In this document: positions 11,501 to 22,243 of the stretch, piece by piece | Layout of the letters: the number at the start of each line of letters is the position of its first letter | Position numbering within the stretch: the stretch's first letter is position 1 | Assembly (NCBI GenBank): GCA_028386065.3 | Contig: JAKUCV010003535.1 | Span: 1-64,000, forward strand | Length of the DNA: 64,000 nt | Origin: Turnera subulata | Taxonomy: Eukaryota > Streptophyta > Magnoliopsida > Malpighiales > Passifloraceae | Reading direction: 5' to 3' | The notes under the pieces: generated by a model | What the model was told of the DNA's origin: nothing | The model's database searches: none | Seen by the model: only the letters and a program-made list of their open reading frames with translations | Program-made: the position numbers and the translations under genes

Positions 11501-12080
11501 TACATCTGGCAGACGTTCATACTTGAAGCATACACACCCCACTTCACCGTCTTCCTTGTATACCTCAAAACCCACTTTTAGGGGTTCCTACACATTAATC
11601 TCGATCTTCATTCTGATAGAATCTGCCCACCTAAGATCTTCATCATCCTCCGCTTCGATAGCCAGTACCTGCAAAACATCTACTACCCGATGGTGGCCGC
11701 ATTAGCTGAATTCATGTGGTGGGGAAGAGACCTATTATAACGTGTATCCAGAAACTGGTGGTGTTGAGGTCAACTTCCTCCACATATTTTGATGGATCCC
11801 ATTGTTTGAGGAGATGCTTATTGTGGATAGACCAAGGCCCATCACGGACTACTATATTCTTGCAGTCTTCGTTGTCAAAAGTGAACAAACAGACGTTTGG
11901 CTTTAACTCTCTCACCTTAAGAGAACTGGAGGAATGCCATGATCTTGCCATATGCAGCTTGATGAACCCAGCGCCCAGAACTCTATCCGAAACAACTCTC
12001 CCAATCAATACCGCTTTGTCATTGTCCGTCAGCGGAGTGGGAATCAACTTAAGAGGCCTCATAGCAAATACCAACCAAGT
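8504..12080 (-). pseudogene. LINE ORF1 (DUF4283/CCHC RNA-binding protein), split by the CACTA element
   Basis: Read right to left. From about 12080 a DUF4283-like domain is seen (AVLIGRVVSDRVLG, VRELKPNVCLFTFDNEDCKN, VVRDGPWSIHNKHLLKQWDP, LNTTSFWIHV), the N-terminal domain of ORF1 proteins of plant L1 elements. From 11575 follows a segment with YERLPDVCYMCGKLGHVLSHC, a CCHC zinc knuckle (C-x2-C-x4-H-x4-C). A low-complexity serine/proline-rich tail runs from 10958 down past the CACTA insertion to the ORF2 start at 8503. Frame breaks occur between the blocks. ORF1 proteins coat LINE RNA. The N-terminal start is lost at the hAT-derived segment near 12081. Confidence 0.75.
8695..10342. mobile_element. 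non-autonomous CACTA (En/Spm) element
   Basis: The element starts CACTACAAAAAATG at 8695 and ends TTTTTTGTAGTG at 10342, and is flanked by the 3-bp duplication ATA (8692-8694, 10343-10345), as CACTA elements are. Subterminal repeats are obvious: many copies of TTTGCGG(A/G)GG and its complement between 8737 and 9030, and again at 10200-10330, the usual transposase-binding arrays. No transposase is present. The internal stretch 9640-10180 is rich in purine runs and carries only short open frames without recognisable domains. Confidence 0.92.
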
Positions 12081-13187
12081 GGGCCGGGGGGGCAGGGGGG
12101 CCTTGGCCACCCCTAACATTTAAGAGCAGGGGTATTGTTGGAATTTCATGAAATATAAAATGTAGTATTAATTATAATGCCGGCGTGCGTGGGGTGTTAC
12201 CGTGTTTTGAATCAATTCTTTTTGTGGTATGTGGACCCTACCCTATAATTAGTTTATATATATAAATTAAGAGCTGTTTTTCAACAGCCGCGGATGTTAC
12301 CGTGTTTTAATTTTAAATCAATTCTTTTTGCAATATGGCATGTGGGCCCTACCCTACAATTAGTTTTATGTATATAAATCAAGACCTCTTTCCAACAACA
12401 CAAAATCAGAATAGGAGGGACGCCGTGACTTCGTGACTGCGTGAGACGAATAGAGTGCAATTCTTTGCTTTTGTTTTTTAATCAACTGTAGACCGTAGTC
12501 GACAGTAGAAGGAGGTACGCATCCACTTGCTGTAGAAGGTGGAGTTCTGGAGGAGAACAGATTATTGTTCAATATCTCCAACAATAGGTAAGGTTTTATT
12601 TTAATCGGAAAAATTATTGTTGTATTTTATTTAAGCATAAAAAATATAGATGTTCTTGTATTTGAGAGATAGTTATATTATTTATTTATTTGAATTAGAT
12701 TAAATCAATAAACTAATTATAAAATTTGATTTCAGATTTTAAATTTTGCCCAAATTTTACCCATGGATAAATTAAGGACAATTGATTCCTTCTTTAAAAG
12801 AAAAACAAGTTAAGAAGAAATAGAACAATCTACAATGCCAACTCTTGAAGCATCACAACCTCCTAATCCCTCTTGACTCTCAACTTATTGGTAACTAACA
12901 TTTTTCTATCCCTATTGTGGAAAATTTAGTCCTGAGCGTGGCTTATGATGTGATCTGGATGATTGCTTAATCATTCATATTGAGAAAGAAATTGAATGAA
13001 GTTTAGCACAAGTTCAATTATTAATGAATTTGATTTGATAAAAATATATCAATTTAGTTAGAAATAATAAATTGTTCTTTGACATTGTAGGATATGAATT
13101 TTTTTCATAAAATATTATTCTCTTTATAAATTATATTTTGTGCTGTTGGCCCCCTAGAAATTTGGTCTAGCTCCGGAAGGGTATCAG
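12081..13187 (+). mobile_element. deletion derivative of a zinc-finger hAT element
   Basis: The left edge has the G-rich GGCAGGGGGGCCTTGGCC pattern and the right edge has GGCCCCCTAGAAATTTGGTC then TAGCTCCGG; both resemble degraded ends of the plant hAT group that encodes TTF/MYM-type zinc-finger transposases. Inside, ATG at 12763 opens MDKLRTIDSFFKRK, like the N-terminus of those transposases, preceded by what looks like a 5'-UTR intron (GTAAGG at about 12589, acceptor TTTCAG at 12734). A later block (about 12940-13000) reads DDCLIIHIEKEI, like their C-terminus. Most of the transposase is gone. No target duplication was found. Confidence 0.5.
12763..13010 (+). pseudogene. hAT transposase remnant, N- and C-terminal scraps
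   Basis: The reading block from 12763 gives MDKLRTIDSFFKRKTS then a stop, and continues in frame with EEIEQSTMPTLEAS and a further stop at about 12876. The KxxSxDSFFKRK-like start matches plant zinc-finger MYM-type-1-like transposases. About 70 bp further on, a block reading DDCLIIHIEKEI resembles the last helix of the same family. The central domains (zinc finger, RNase H-like catalytic core, most of the dimerisation domain) are absent, so this is a large internal deletion. The assignment rests on short motifs. Confidence 0.4.
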
Positions 13188-14147
13188 TAAATGCAAGGGA
13201 AGAGATTGGGAAGAAAAACTAAAGGATGGATGAAAAGGTAGAGCGAGGCATGTTAACTGGAAACAAAGAAACAGCTTAGATTACAAGAGAAAAGGCAAAG
13301 AGAAGAAAAAGAAGTACCTTCTACATAAAGTAACACATAAGAAAATAAACGAAAAGATTAGGAAACCTGGACCAAAGTGGGGAAAGGAATTAAATCGGCC
13401 TACTGAATTCTGGTACGTCTACAGGATAATGTGTAGTAGCCTAACGAGCATCTCCAGCTTGCTTAGAACTTCCAGTTGGGTTTGAAAACCATAAAGGCAA
13501 TGCACTTTAGGTTCAAAGAGAAAATTCTACCCTCGCAGGAAAGAGAACAAATTCCTATGGATGCCAGATGGATAAAACTCTCCGGCAAGATTATATGGTG
13601 GTATTAACCCGTTTTGCGGACCGGGTTGACTTGTGATTTGCGAAAATACATCCAGTCATGACTCATGACATTGACCTGTATACGAGCAAAAATTGATATA
13701 ATCAAATAGGCCTTTAAAAGTTTAAACAGTATCTCAGCAAAAAAAAAATTAAACAGTAAAAACCGCAATCACCATGCACCTTTATTCGTTTTGCCCCACT
13801 GCATCAGTGAGAACGCGAGGAAAAAGGTCACCTGATCCGCTGATAAGGCGACAAGAAGCAGCCCAATTTTCTTCCATGCAATATGAACAAGCAAATTTTT
13901 CCCTGAGCACATAGTTTAATAAATAAACTAATGGCATGTATACCGTCCACGTCGACATCCACATCCTGGTATCAATGCAATGATAGTTCAAGCATTCGAG
14001 AGCCCACTCCCAATCTAATATATTTTATGTACGATGACAATAGACTCGTGATAATGATCATTTCATTGCTTACGACCGGGATGACGGCAATGACGGGTAA
14101 TTATATATTCATTGCTTATTTTGGAGAATTTGCCGACACTATTTACC
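13188..14147. other. intergenic DNA without a recognisable feature
   Basis: Unique-looking, moderately AT-rich sequence downstream of the translin gene. Short open frames on both strands have no family features. Nothing resembling an RNA gene or a paired terminal repeat was seen. Confidence 0.5.
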
Positions 14148-14356
14148 ATCAGGTTTTTTTTTTTCTCATCCCGTATTCGAGTGTTGTCATGACTAATCCG
14201 CATTCGACTCGGGATTCGACTCGGGTCGCACACTTAAATAAGATAGTCGAGTCCCGCAATAAAAATTTTCCGCATACACGAAAACTCAAACTTGAATTCA
14301 AGACTGCACTTACACGGATCCAAGTCGCTTACCGCTTAGATCAAACCCACATTGGT
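14148..14356 (-). mobile_element. probable tRNA-derived SINE
   Basis: On the minus strand this starts near ACCAATGTGGGTTTGATC, has a CTAAGCGGTAAGCGACTTGG block in the place of an A box, a TTGAATTCAAGTTTGAG block in the place of a B box about 40 bp later, a TCGAATCCCGAGTCGAATG stretch, and ends in an A-run (T-run at 14155-14164 on the plus strand). This layout fits plant SINEs. No clean target duplication was identified, so the limits are approximate. From 14357 to 14746 nothing else is recognised. Confidence 0.45.
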
Positions 14357-14746
14357 TGAAATTATTTTCCTCCGACTCTTAGTAAGCATTTCACCTTGGC
14401 AACCGGAGCCAACATTCATGTCATCCAGCAGCATACAACGCTCGCTCGTTATGGAGCTGTTCACTGGGCACGCACTACATGAATCATGCAATGGCTGAAA
14501 TGTTGTTGACCATAGTCGAGTATTTATCCTAGTATTGCTGCAATATAAGAGGGCTATTGAGGCCGGAACGGATAGCAGTTTTCATCCCAAATCTATCCTT
14601 AACTAAAAAACAGCAAAAATTGTGGATTACCCTATCCAGGTAAGGATCACTATTTAACCATTAGGCCATTTCCACCCTTAAGATCTAACTTTACAGAACG
14701 CTCAAAGATACAAGCATGTGACGAGCACCAAGCACATGGTAACCTC

Positions 14747-17474
14747 TTATTCTTCACCTTCAACTCTTCCTTGGTCCCCAGCTGAATCCCCACTGGCTGC
14801 CAACCCTCGGATCTTAACATCATAGTACACTTCTTCCACTCTCCTTAGATCATACTTCATACCTGGGACAGATGGGCAAATAACTGATGAAGTAAGCTTG
14901 TGAAGGGAAATAAATTGGAGGTAGATACAGAAGTGAAACTGGACAGCTACCATCAAACTTCTTGCGAAGAAAATCATTCCGCAGATTAAGCATGCGGAAG
15001 GCTGCATGAAGATCTGTCATGAACTTCATCACCTTTCTTGGGCAATCATAGTCTCCAGCAGTAACCTGGTTCACCACATGTCTAGGCTGCGATTGCACAA
15101 ACACAAAACCAAGGTAATTTAACATACAAATAAGAAATCGCTAATCCTTGCACATTTTTTAGATCATCATTCACAGCATATGTTCAGTTTTTTTCTTTTA
15201 TTTTTTCTGGTAATTTATATTTATACATCAGCCACCCGCAAGACCAAATCCAGAGACACATCCACCCAATATTCAAAACTGCAAGTTTCAACTGCAGCTA
15301 TCACATTAAGCTACATCTCCAGAGGAAAAGAGAAAAGCCATAACTCCACCAAAATTGATTTAATAACATAAGAAAAGAAGCATTTGGCATCTAAAAGAAA
15401 AATACACGTCCTTCTGAAATTTAGGCAAATTGTTCTTACCATTTCATTGGACATGAAGCAAATACCTGCAAAAGCAGAAATTTCTCAGCATCACTATTGC
15501 CAGAAGCAGAACAGAATAATAAAAAAATACAAAGACAACCTAATGCATGCAATTGTTATTTTTTTTTTTTAATAGCAGATGGAGTTGTTTGTTGGTGCCA
15601 CAAAACACAAGCTGATTTCTATTATAGCTCCAGTATTTCTTTGCGCAGTTAAACTAAGACTGTAAACAGTATATTCACACAAAAATAGAGTGATTTATTA
15701 TTTCTAAATAATGGTAACTGCAACAATAATTAAGGAGCATCAGTTCATTTTCTAAGCTTAAGTAATAGTTCAGAATTATTTAAAGATTTATCTGACATTT
15801 GACTAAAATATGACCACTTAGGGTTGCTGCAACCCAGTTTTGAAGTCTGTTAAACTTCTACAAGGCTGCACTGTTGACCTTGAACGTGTTTATCCAAAAA
15901 AAATGTACACCAGCTTTAATTGTTGTTTTTTCTGCTGTTTTCTAATTTCTATCTGTTTTGTCAACACACAATGTCAAGAAACAAGACGCAGCAAATGATT
16001 AAAAAATTGCAGGATCATGCATTCCCAATTGCTATAACCAGGATAATAGCAGAGTGAAAGCATTGAATGAATTCCAAAAATAAGAAATACATGTAAAAAA
16101 ATAGAAGCAACTGCTCTCTGATTGTATATAATTTCATCCCACTAATTAAAACATATAAGCGCAACTGCCTATTATTCGTCAACTATAAGCTGGCAGCTTC
16201 ACCACACAGGTCTCTCCATAGTTTGCTAATACAGCCATCAACCAGCGGCTCACATCAATATCTTTGTATGAACTCACCTGAAATTAAAAAACTATAGCTA
16301 AGCAGCTACATCACACATAACTCTCAATTTCAACTCTCCCACCATCTGTTATATTAAAAACGCTTCCCTAGTAAAATCACTAATCACGGGGAGGGCAGGT
16401 CAAATCTCAATGCTTTCTCATGCAAACTTATATTTAGCAGCAGGACAAAATCTAGATGCCTAATCCAAGGATTAGTAAAGCACAACATCGCAACAAATCA
16501 AACACAAGTAAAATGATTCATGGGGGCAATTACAGAGAAAAGAGCGGATAACTAACCAACAAGATAGTCCTCGATGTCTAATCCGAACTCTGAACTGTTC
16601 ACTGCATAGGCATCAATAAACATAATAAAAAAAAATTAATTTCGCACCAAATCCAGTTTATTTTATGCAGAGAGGAATAATGTGTGGGTACATACACCCG
16701 AGCTTTTCGGCAGCTTCGGAATGCATCAGCAGACTCTCATTCTCCAGCCACTGCATAAACGCAAGCAACGACACTACCGTCTGCGTTTCACTCCTCCAGT
16801 CACCGTGATACCTAAAAGACACACATGTATTTATAATTTTAACTAAAAATCCACACAAAGAAAAGGACTTGCAAATTATTAAAAGAAAAAAAAAATCACC
16901 TGTAATACTGTTCGGGAGACTCGCGAAGAACGGCCGCAAGTTTTCCATAAAGCTCCTTCAAAACGCCGATGTGCGCCTTCGCTTTCTCCAAAACCTCTAC
17001 ACAGAAAAGCAGCAGCAACAGAATCGCATTACATTGCCTAAAAGAAAGGTTGAGAAACAAGGAAAAGAAAAAGCGTCGAGTGGAGGTGAATGGAGTACCG
17101 GGAACGGGGCGGGACTGGTGCACGAGAAGGAGGCTAGAGTGAAGAAGGCGCGTGGCGGATTCGATTTCCAAGACGACGGAGCGAATCTTCTCGCGCAAGC
17201 TTCCTGACTCCTCGAGCTGTGCGCGGAAGCCCTGAAATTGTTGCTCGAGGGACGGAGAGGAGGCCGAGGAGGAGGAGGAGGAGTTGGGGGGCGGGCGAGA
17301 GTCACCGTCCGTCATTGGGGAAATGGAGGCAGGGGAAAGGGAGAAGGAGCAAAACGGGGAGTTCCGATGGAACAGAAGGGGAGGGAGAGACGGAAGGTTG
17401 CGGTGGAAGGATTTGGGTTTAGGGTTTAAGGAGCGGGTGAGAGAGAAGCAGACGTTTCGAAACGCGGATTTCAT
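14747..17474 (-). CDS. translin (RNA/DNA-binding protein, C3PO subunit), seven exons
   Basis: Exons on the minus strand: 17474-17099, 16996-16900, 16811-16698, 16594-16557, 15465-15440, 15086-14951, 14862-14747, all with GT-AG borders and consistent phases, giving about 300 residues. Family features include QLEESGSLREKIRSVVLEIE, LLLVHQSRPVP, a YYRYHGDWRSETQTVVSLLAF junction segment, SEFGLDIEDYLVG, HVVNQVTAGDYDCPRKV, FRMLNLRNDFLRKKFD and the C-terminal YDLRRVEEVYYDVKIRG. Translin forms octamers and, with TRAX, the C3PO ribonuclease that assists RISC activation. The N-terminal 60 or so residues are arginine/serine-rich and could be an organelle-targeting sequence. An in-frame ATG exists 69 bp further upstream, but the lysine-rich stretch it would add looks like transcribed leader. 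Exon 4 uses the second of two nearby acceptors. The reading frame is intact. Confidence 0.93.
15466..16556 (-). other. large fourth intron of the translin gene
   Basis: About 1.1 kb of AT-rich intron between the DYLVG exon (16594-16557) and the GICFMSNEM exon (15465-15440). No coding exon, repeat or RNA gene was recognised in it on either strand. The 353-bp intron 15087-15439 is likewise empty. Confidence 0.7.
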
Positions 17475-18094
17475 TTCCTCCCTTCTTTTTTTTCTTTTCT
17501 TTTTTTTCTTTTTTCCTTTAGGTTTTTGGATCATATCATCCATCGGGATAACCCCAATGGGAGTCCTATAATTTTTCTCAAAAACCCATTTGAGTCCTAT
17601 AACTTCAAAATAACTTATTTAAGTCTTATAACCTTTTAAAACATCACCAAAAGAGTCCCAGTCTAGTTTTCCGTCATTTTTTTTTTTCTGTTACCTATGA
17701 CTTGGAATTGTCCATGTCAGATCCTCATCAGAACTGACAAGGTTAATATGCCATGTAGGCTGCCACGTCGGATTTGGGAGGAAATTTTGACGGCAAAAAA
17801 TTCAACTTTCTTCCCTCTTTTTCTTAACAACTCCCGCCATCCTCATGACCATTCCCGCCATCTCTGGCACTTCCCCCATTAAAGGGCAGCACTTCCAGCT
17901 GCAAATCCACACAATTCCTCTCTACTCATTCACCCAATAATTCACATTGATTACTTACATTCAGTATAGCTTGTCCAGTTTGTTGTTCAACAAAAACTCC
18001 ACATCTTGCATTATCTTCATTTGGCCTTCTCTTCTTAGCAGCACTTTGGACCTGCAAACAAAGTAGATGTTGTTTGTTACATGATAACATTTGA

Positions 18095-19238
18095 TCACAT
18101 ACATTGAATCACATATTTTTCACTTACAGGAAACTTCAGAGGTCTGCGTGTAGGTCTTGGTTGTGTGAAATTGGGATTATCTTTGTATGTCCTGCAGTTA
18201 TGGCCTTCCTGGAAAAAAATTTGGCAGACTTGAAGTTTTCCCTTTCTGCTCACTTTGCGTCCTTTTTCAGCAGTATTATTGTTATCCTCAATGGCTTTAC
18301 CTTTCTTTCCCTTCTTTTTTGGTTTCTCATGTTGCTCTTTCCTTCTATTTTTCTGTGGTCCGCCAACAATTTTCCTGTGAGGTAGAGGCTGTGTTGCTGG
18401 CCTTCCCAATGAAGGCCAGAACTCAGAGCTTGGAACACCCGCCATGTATTGCTCGTATGCCTTAACATACTTCTCTTTACCGTACCAATTTGACAGATGA
18501 TCCTCCACCCTTCCATTCAATCCATAAATTGCAACAAGGGCATGACAACATGGGAATCCTGTCATGTCCCACTTTCTACAAACACAAGTTTACTTACTTA
18601 AATCACCCACAATCTTTTGCTGCTTGTGTTTGACTTCATACTGGGAGTCGCTGATGAACAACAGCAGACAATTGTTGGCCTCGTGCATGTTTTCAATAAT
18701 TTTCTTTCCGATTCTGGTACCAAAATGACCATGCCAACCTTGGCCACTTCTCAGATTTTGTTGGAATCGTTGCATCACCATTGTCCTAATATCCTCAAGC
18801 ATTGAGTATATTGATTTGCAACGAGCCTCCACAATCTTCCCATTGAATGCTTCCCATAGATTGTTATCAATGATGTCACATTTAATATATGTTGAGAAGA
18901 ATGCCCTACACCTGAACTTGGGGTTGATTTTGATAAGATCATTGTATGCCTCTTCACTCTCCAGGAAAAGCTCATTCATGTTTGCTCCAAAGTCTACCAC
19001 ATTGTACGATTTAGCACAGCTCTAAAAGGCTTGTTGCAAACTCTTCCACTGTGTTTCTTCCTCCAATTAGTATAAATATGTCTAGCACAAATTCTATGCT
19101 CGACATTAGGCAGATAAGATGCAACACTAGATTGCCTACAAAAAACATTAAACACTACTTAGACAACAGCAAACAACAAGCAAAACACAATATATATCTT
19201 GTAGTAACATATATTGAAGGCATACCTTATGTTGGTCA
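18095..19238 (-). pseudogene. MuDR transposase, C-terminal half
   Basis: Reading from 19238 downward: SDQHK ends at a GT donor (about 19224). A second exon from about 19140 gives SVASYLPNVEHRICARHIYTNWRKKHSG, the region after the catalytic core of MuDR transposases, then an in-frame stop near 18998. FGANMNELFLESEEAYNDL, NNLWEAFNGKIVEAR (a family hallmark) and RCKSIYSMLEDIR follow. A SWIM zinc-finger segment (a CxC pair and MTGFPCCHALVAI), WYGKEKYVKAY and a lysine-rich tail complete the block down to 18095. Another stop occurs near 18590. The continuation of the gene lies at 30511 and above, beyond the Copia insertion. Confidence 0.8.
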
Positions 19239-20761
19239 TATTAGTGTAATATGCCCAAAAGCTAATCATGGATGATTATTTGTAGTCATGTATACGCATT
19301 AAGGTTATTCCAATAAGTATCGTTTATGAGATAAACGCTTGCACATACTTATAATCCTAGAATATTTCATATTCTTAAATTGTCCCTAGTCGATTATTAT
19401 TATGGATGGGTTGTAATAATAAATTAAGACTAGCGTATGTTGAGAATTGCATATGTGATATGAATTCTACATACGAGTACAAGTTAGAGAACTTGTGGAC
19501 TGGACCGACCCACATAAGAACACTACATGGAACGTTATATGTTTTGTCGATAGCGGTTCTTATAATGTATTGTCCTTAAACCTGTGATCATCAAGGTTCC
19601 CAACATGTGAGTCATATGCTTTGATATTATTCCTGGTCATCCGTAACTGGATAGACGTAAGGGTAATCATTGGGTGTATGATGAGTGTGTAGTGGGTTTT
19701 GTATGATCCAGAGGGGATTCGTCCAACCCATATAACGGGGTATATTATTGGAGTGTTTCTTGATAGAGTTGAACCGTAAATGAATGGCCATGCTCGGATA
19801 ATGATATATGATATCATTGGTATCCGTTTTACCGGTTAACTCGAGGATCAAGAAACAGAGATTAAACATATGCGAGATTGACATATTCCATGTCTCGTGT
19901 TTAATCTTGATAATAGGACGAAGGGACGATGACATGTTCCGAGGCACGTGGAATCAGTATTGATCTTGTCGTTCGGGTGGCAATGATGTGTTGCTAGACC
20001 CCGCTCTTTGCTTATAATTGTAAAATGAGATTTTACGATTATTGCCAAACGTACAAGTGCCTACAGGGTCACACACATACAGCCGTTGATTCGAGCAGGT
20101 GGTTGAACCGTGGTTGGACCATGGTTGAACCAAGCTGCGGTTGGACCGTGGTTGTTGGACCAGGGTCGTTTTTGGGCTGGTTTGGTTCACTAAATGTCAG
20201 ATTTTTGAACCAAAACATACTGAGTTGTGTTGATAATGCTTATTGGGAAACATGATTATGTAGAGACATAATCATGTTGCTTAGTGGACCACCATGTTAG
20301 CCATTAACTCCACTAATGCATTATGCCTTTGATGGTTGAGTGATCAGATCACTATTGCTCATCTTCTTTCTCACACACACTTATTCTTGAGAGAATTTTC
20401 AAAGCTTGAGAAGAGTTCTTGAGTGGTCTAAAAATTGAGAGAAAAGCACCACACACAAGAGCTCCCGGAAACCTGTTGCTAGCACACCAGTTCGGGAGAG
20501 CTCGGGTTGAAGTCGTGAGACGTTCTTCAACCGGTTACAGCGGTTCGTGTGGATACCGTAGAGGGGCGAGGCTTTCGTCTGGCTCTAGCTGATTCGGTTC
20601 TACAGTTGGGTGAAAGACCTCAACCGTTACAGGTATGAAAAATTGTTATTCGGTTTAGCTCCCTTCACATGGATCCTCCATGTGTATCCGGTATTTCCGC
20701 TACGCATACATGTTGTATTTTTGTGCTTTTGATTGTCAATTGCATGAACCGGATACTTACA
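19239..20761 (+). repeat. Copia 5' LTR
   Basis: 1523 bp, starting TATTAGTG (the canonical TG mutated to TA; the 3' copy has TGTTAGTG) and ending GGATACTTACA. It aligns along its whole length with 28987-30505, with scattered substitutions and a few single-base indels. It drives transcription of the element. Confidence 0.9.
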
Positions 20762-20762
20762 G

Positions 20763-20774
20763 TGGTAGCGGAGC
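20763..20774 (+). other. Copia primer-binding site
   Basis: TGGTAGCGGAGC, two bases after the end of the 5' LTR, resembles the TGGTATCAGAGC initiator-methionine-tRNA site of most plant Copia elements, with two or three changes. Confidence 0.7.
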
Positions 20775-21147
20775 TCTTGTGAAGCTCTAAACTAAATTCA
20801 TGTTCATATGTTACATGTGATGTAGCTTGAACTTGTTTAAGTATATGAGATATGCTTGCATATGTGTGATATGCTGAATTTGTTTTGGTATATGTGATTT
20901 GCCATGCAAATATATGCATATGTTTGATATGTTTTTAGTATATATACATGATATGTTCTATGTGATAAAGCATGATCATGTTATATTGCATTCAATTGTG
21001 TATATGTGATATATATGTTGTTGAGGTTGATTTGTCAAAAGTGTTTTGACAACAAGAACTTGATTGGTATGTGATATCAATCAAGATGTTATTGGTAGAA
21101 AGTCGAATGAGTTCGACAAGGGTGCTTGAAAGGTATATGATACCTAC

Positions 21148-21720
21148 AACATCGATGTTTAAGCTTCAACATCGATGTTCTCTTAGGTCGATTTTCGACC
21201 AGAGGTCAAAACATCGATGTTTAAATGTTAACATCGATGTTCTATGCACTCGGAAACCTCCAACATCATTGTTTGATGGTCAACATGGATGTTTTGAGGG
21301 TTCAGCGACCTCCAACATCGATGTTTGATAGTCAACATCGATGTTTTGAGGGTTCGGCAACCTCCAACATTGATGTTTGAGTGTCAACATCTATGTTTTG
21401 CAGATTCGCAAACTCCAAACATCGATGTTGAAGGGTTCAACATCGATGTTGTGGAACCCAGTAACTTCAACTGCGTATTCGAGGCAAAAGGAGGCCGAAT
21501 TGGTGTCTGGCCTGAACAGCAAAGTTGTAGCCCTACTTCTTAGCTTTCCAGGGACACCAAGTTTGCACAAATCCGAGCTCTACAGCTCTAGATATGGCCG
21601 AAATACTAAGTGTTGCCAAGTAGTTGGGAGAATCAGATTCTCAAAACATCGATGTTCAAGTAAGACATCGATATTCACATGTATTTTGGTTTCCAAACTT
21701 ACATAACATCAATGTATGAT
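21148..21720 (+). repeat. array of the 12-bp palindrome AACATCGATGTT
   Basis: About fifteen exact or near copies of AACATCGATGTT, a perfect palindrome, arranged mostly as pairs about 20-22 bp apart, with pairs recurring roughly every 60 bp between 21148 and 21460, plus further copies at about 21645, 21665 and 21705. The spacer carries CGGCAACCTCC- and TTTTGAGGGTTC-like words. Variants change one or two bases of the core. Confidence 0.85.
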
Positions 21721-22235
21721 TTGTTGATTATATGCATATGATGTATGAACATATGTTGATGAAATATTAAGTTCTTAGTTGCCTTCCATGATAAGCACTC
21801 ATCATTGCTTAGATCAACACTAGGTAGGTTTTGCCAAAGCAAGGTGCCTATGTTTATCCTAGCAAGGTGCGAGTGGATAATTGTAATATCTGTGTAACGC
21901 CCCGAATTTCCATAATTTGATTTTTTCGAAATTTATTCCAATTTTACCCTTGTGGAGTTTTTGGATTTTTGGTTATGGAAATAAATTATTATGCCTGGGA
22001 AATATCAATTTTAAGTTGGTATTGTTCATGGTTCGGGTCCCGTGGAAAACGGATTCGAAATCGGGGTGAAACGCGGAGTTTAATATGGGGTCTATCGAAA
22101 CTACGTCGTTTTGGAATGTTTTAAAAGAAAAAAAAAACAAAAGGGATATGAGGGCGTTGACCAGCTCGTGTGGCCATGTTGACCTGCGTGGTGGATGACC
22201 AAACGACGCCGTTTCTAGGTCGTCCGAACCCTAGG

Positions 22236-22243
22236 TATAAAAA
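22236..22243 (+). promoter_or_regulatory. TATA box of the solo LTR
   Basis: TATAAAAA after an ACCCTAGG context, followed by a pyrimidine-rich (CT-repeat) stretch typical of a plant transcription start region. Confidence 0.6.

Larger units (their letters stand above)
3872..12080 (-). mobile_element. L1-type LINE retrotransposon, nested and defective
   Basis: A non-LTR retrotransposon read on the minus strand: an ORF1-like region (about 12080-8510) followed by ORF2 with endonuclease, reverse transcriptase, zinc-binding and RNase H blocks (8503-4007). The 3' end is marked by a T-run on the plus strand near 3877, the complement of the poly-A tail. Three insertions interrupt it: a hAT element (7243-7944), a short poly-A insertion (8206-8254) and a CACTA element (8695-10342). 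Without these the LINE is about 5.8 kb, near full length for plant L1 elements. Stops, frame breaks and an RT deletion make it inactive. Confidence 0.85.

Noticed and set aside
17475..17543. Upstream in-frame ATG for translin
   Set aside because: The added stretch is almost only K/R from a purine run, starts at the transposon border and is not a family feature.
16869..17571. Plus-strand open frames overlapping translin exon 1
   Set aside because: They are the antisense of a real, conserved exon; their G/R/E-rich composition follows from the translin coding strand.
21071..21706. Overlapping open frames across the palindrome array
   Set aside because: The peptides only reflect repetition of the 12-mer (HRC, NIDV words), shift frame between units and lack any domain.
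21148..21720. CRISPR-like array of regular short repeats
   Set aside because: The repeats are palindromic transcription-factor-like sites in a plant retroelement leader; spacing is irregular, spacers are themselves related, and there are no Cas genes.
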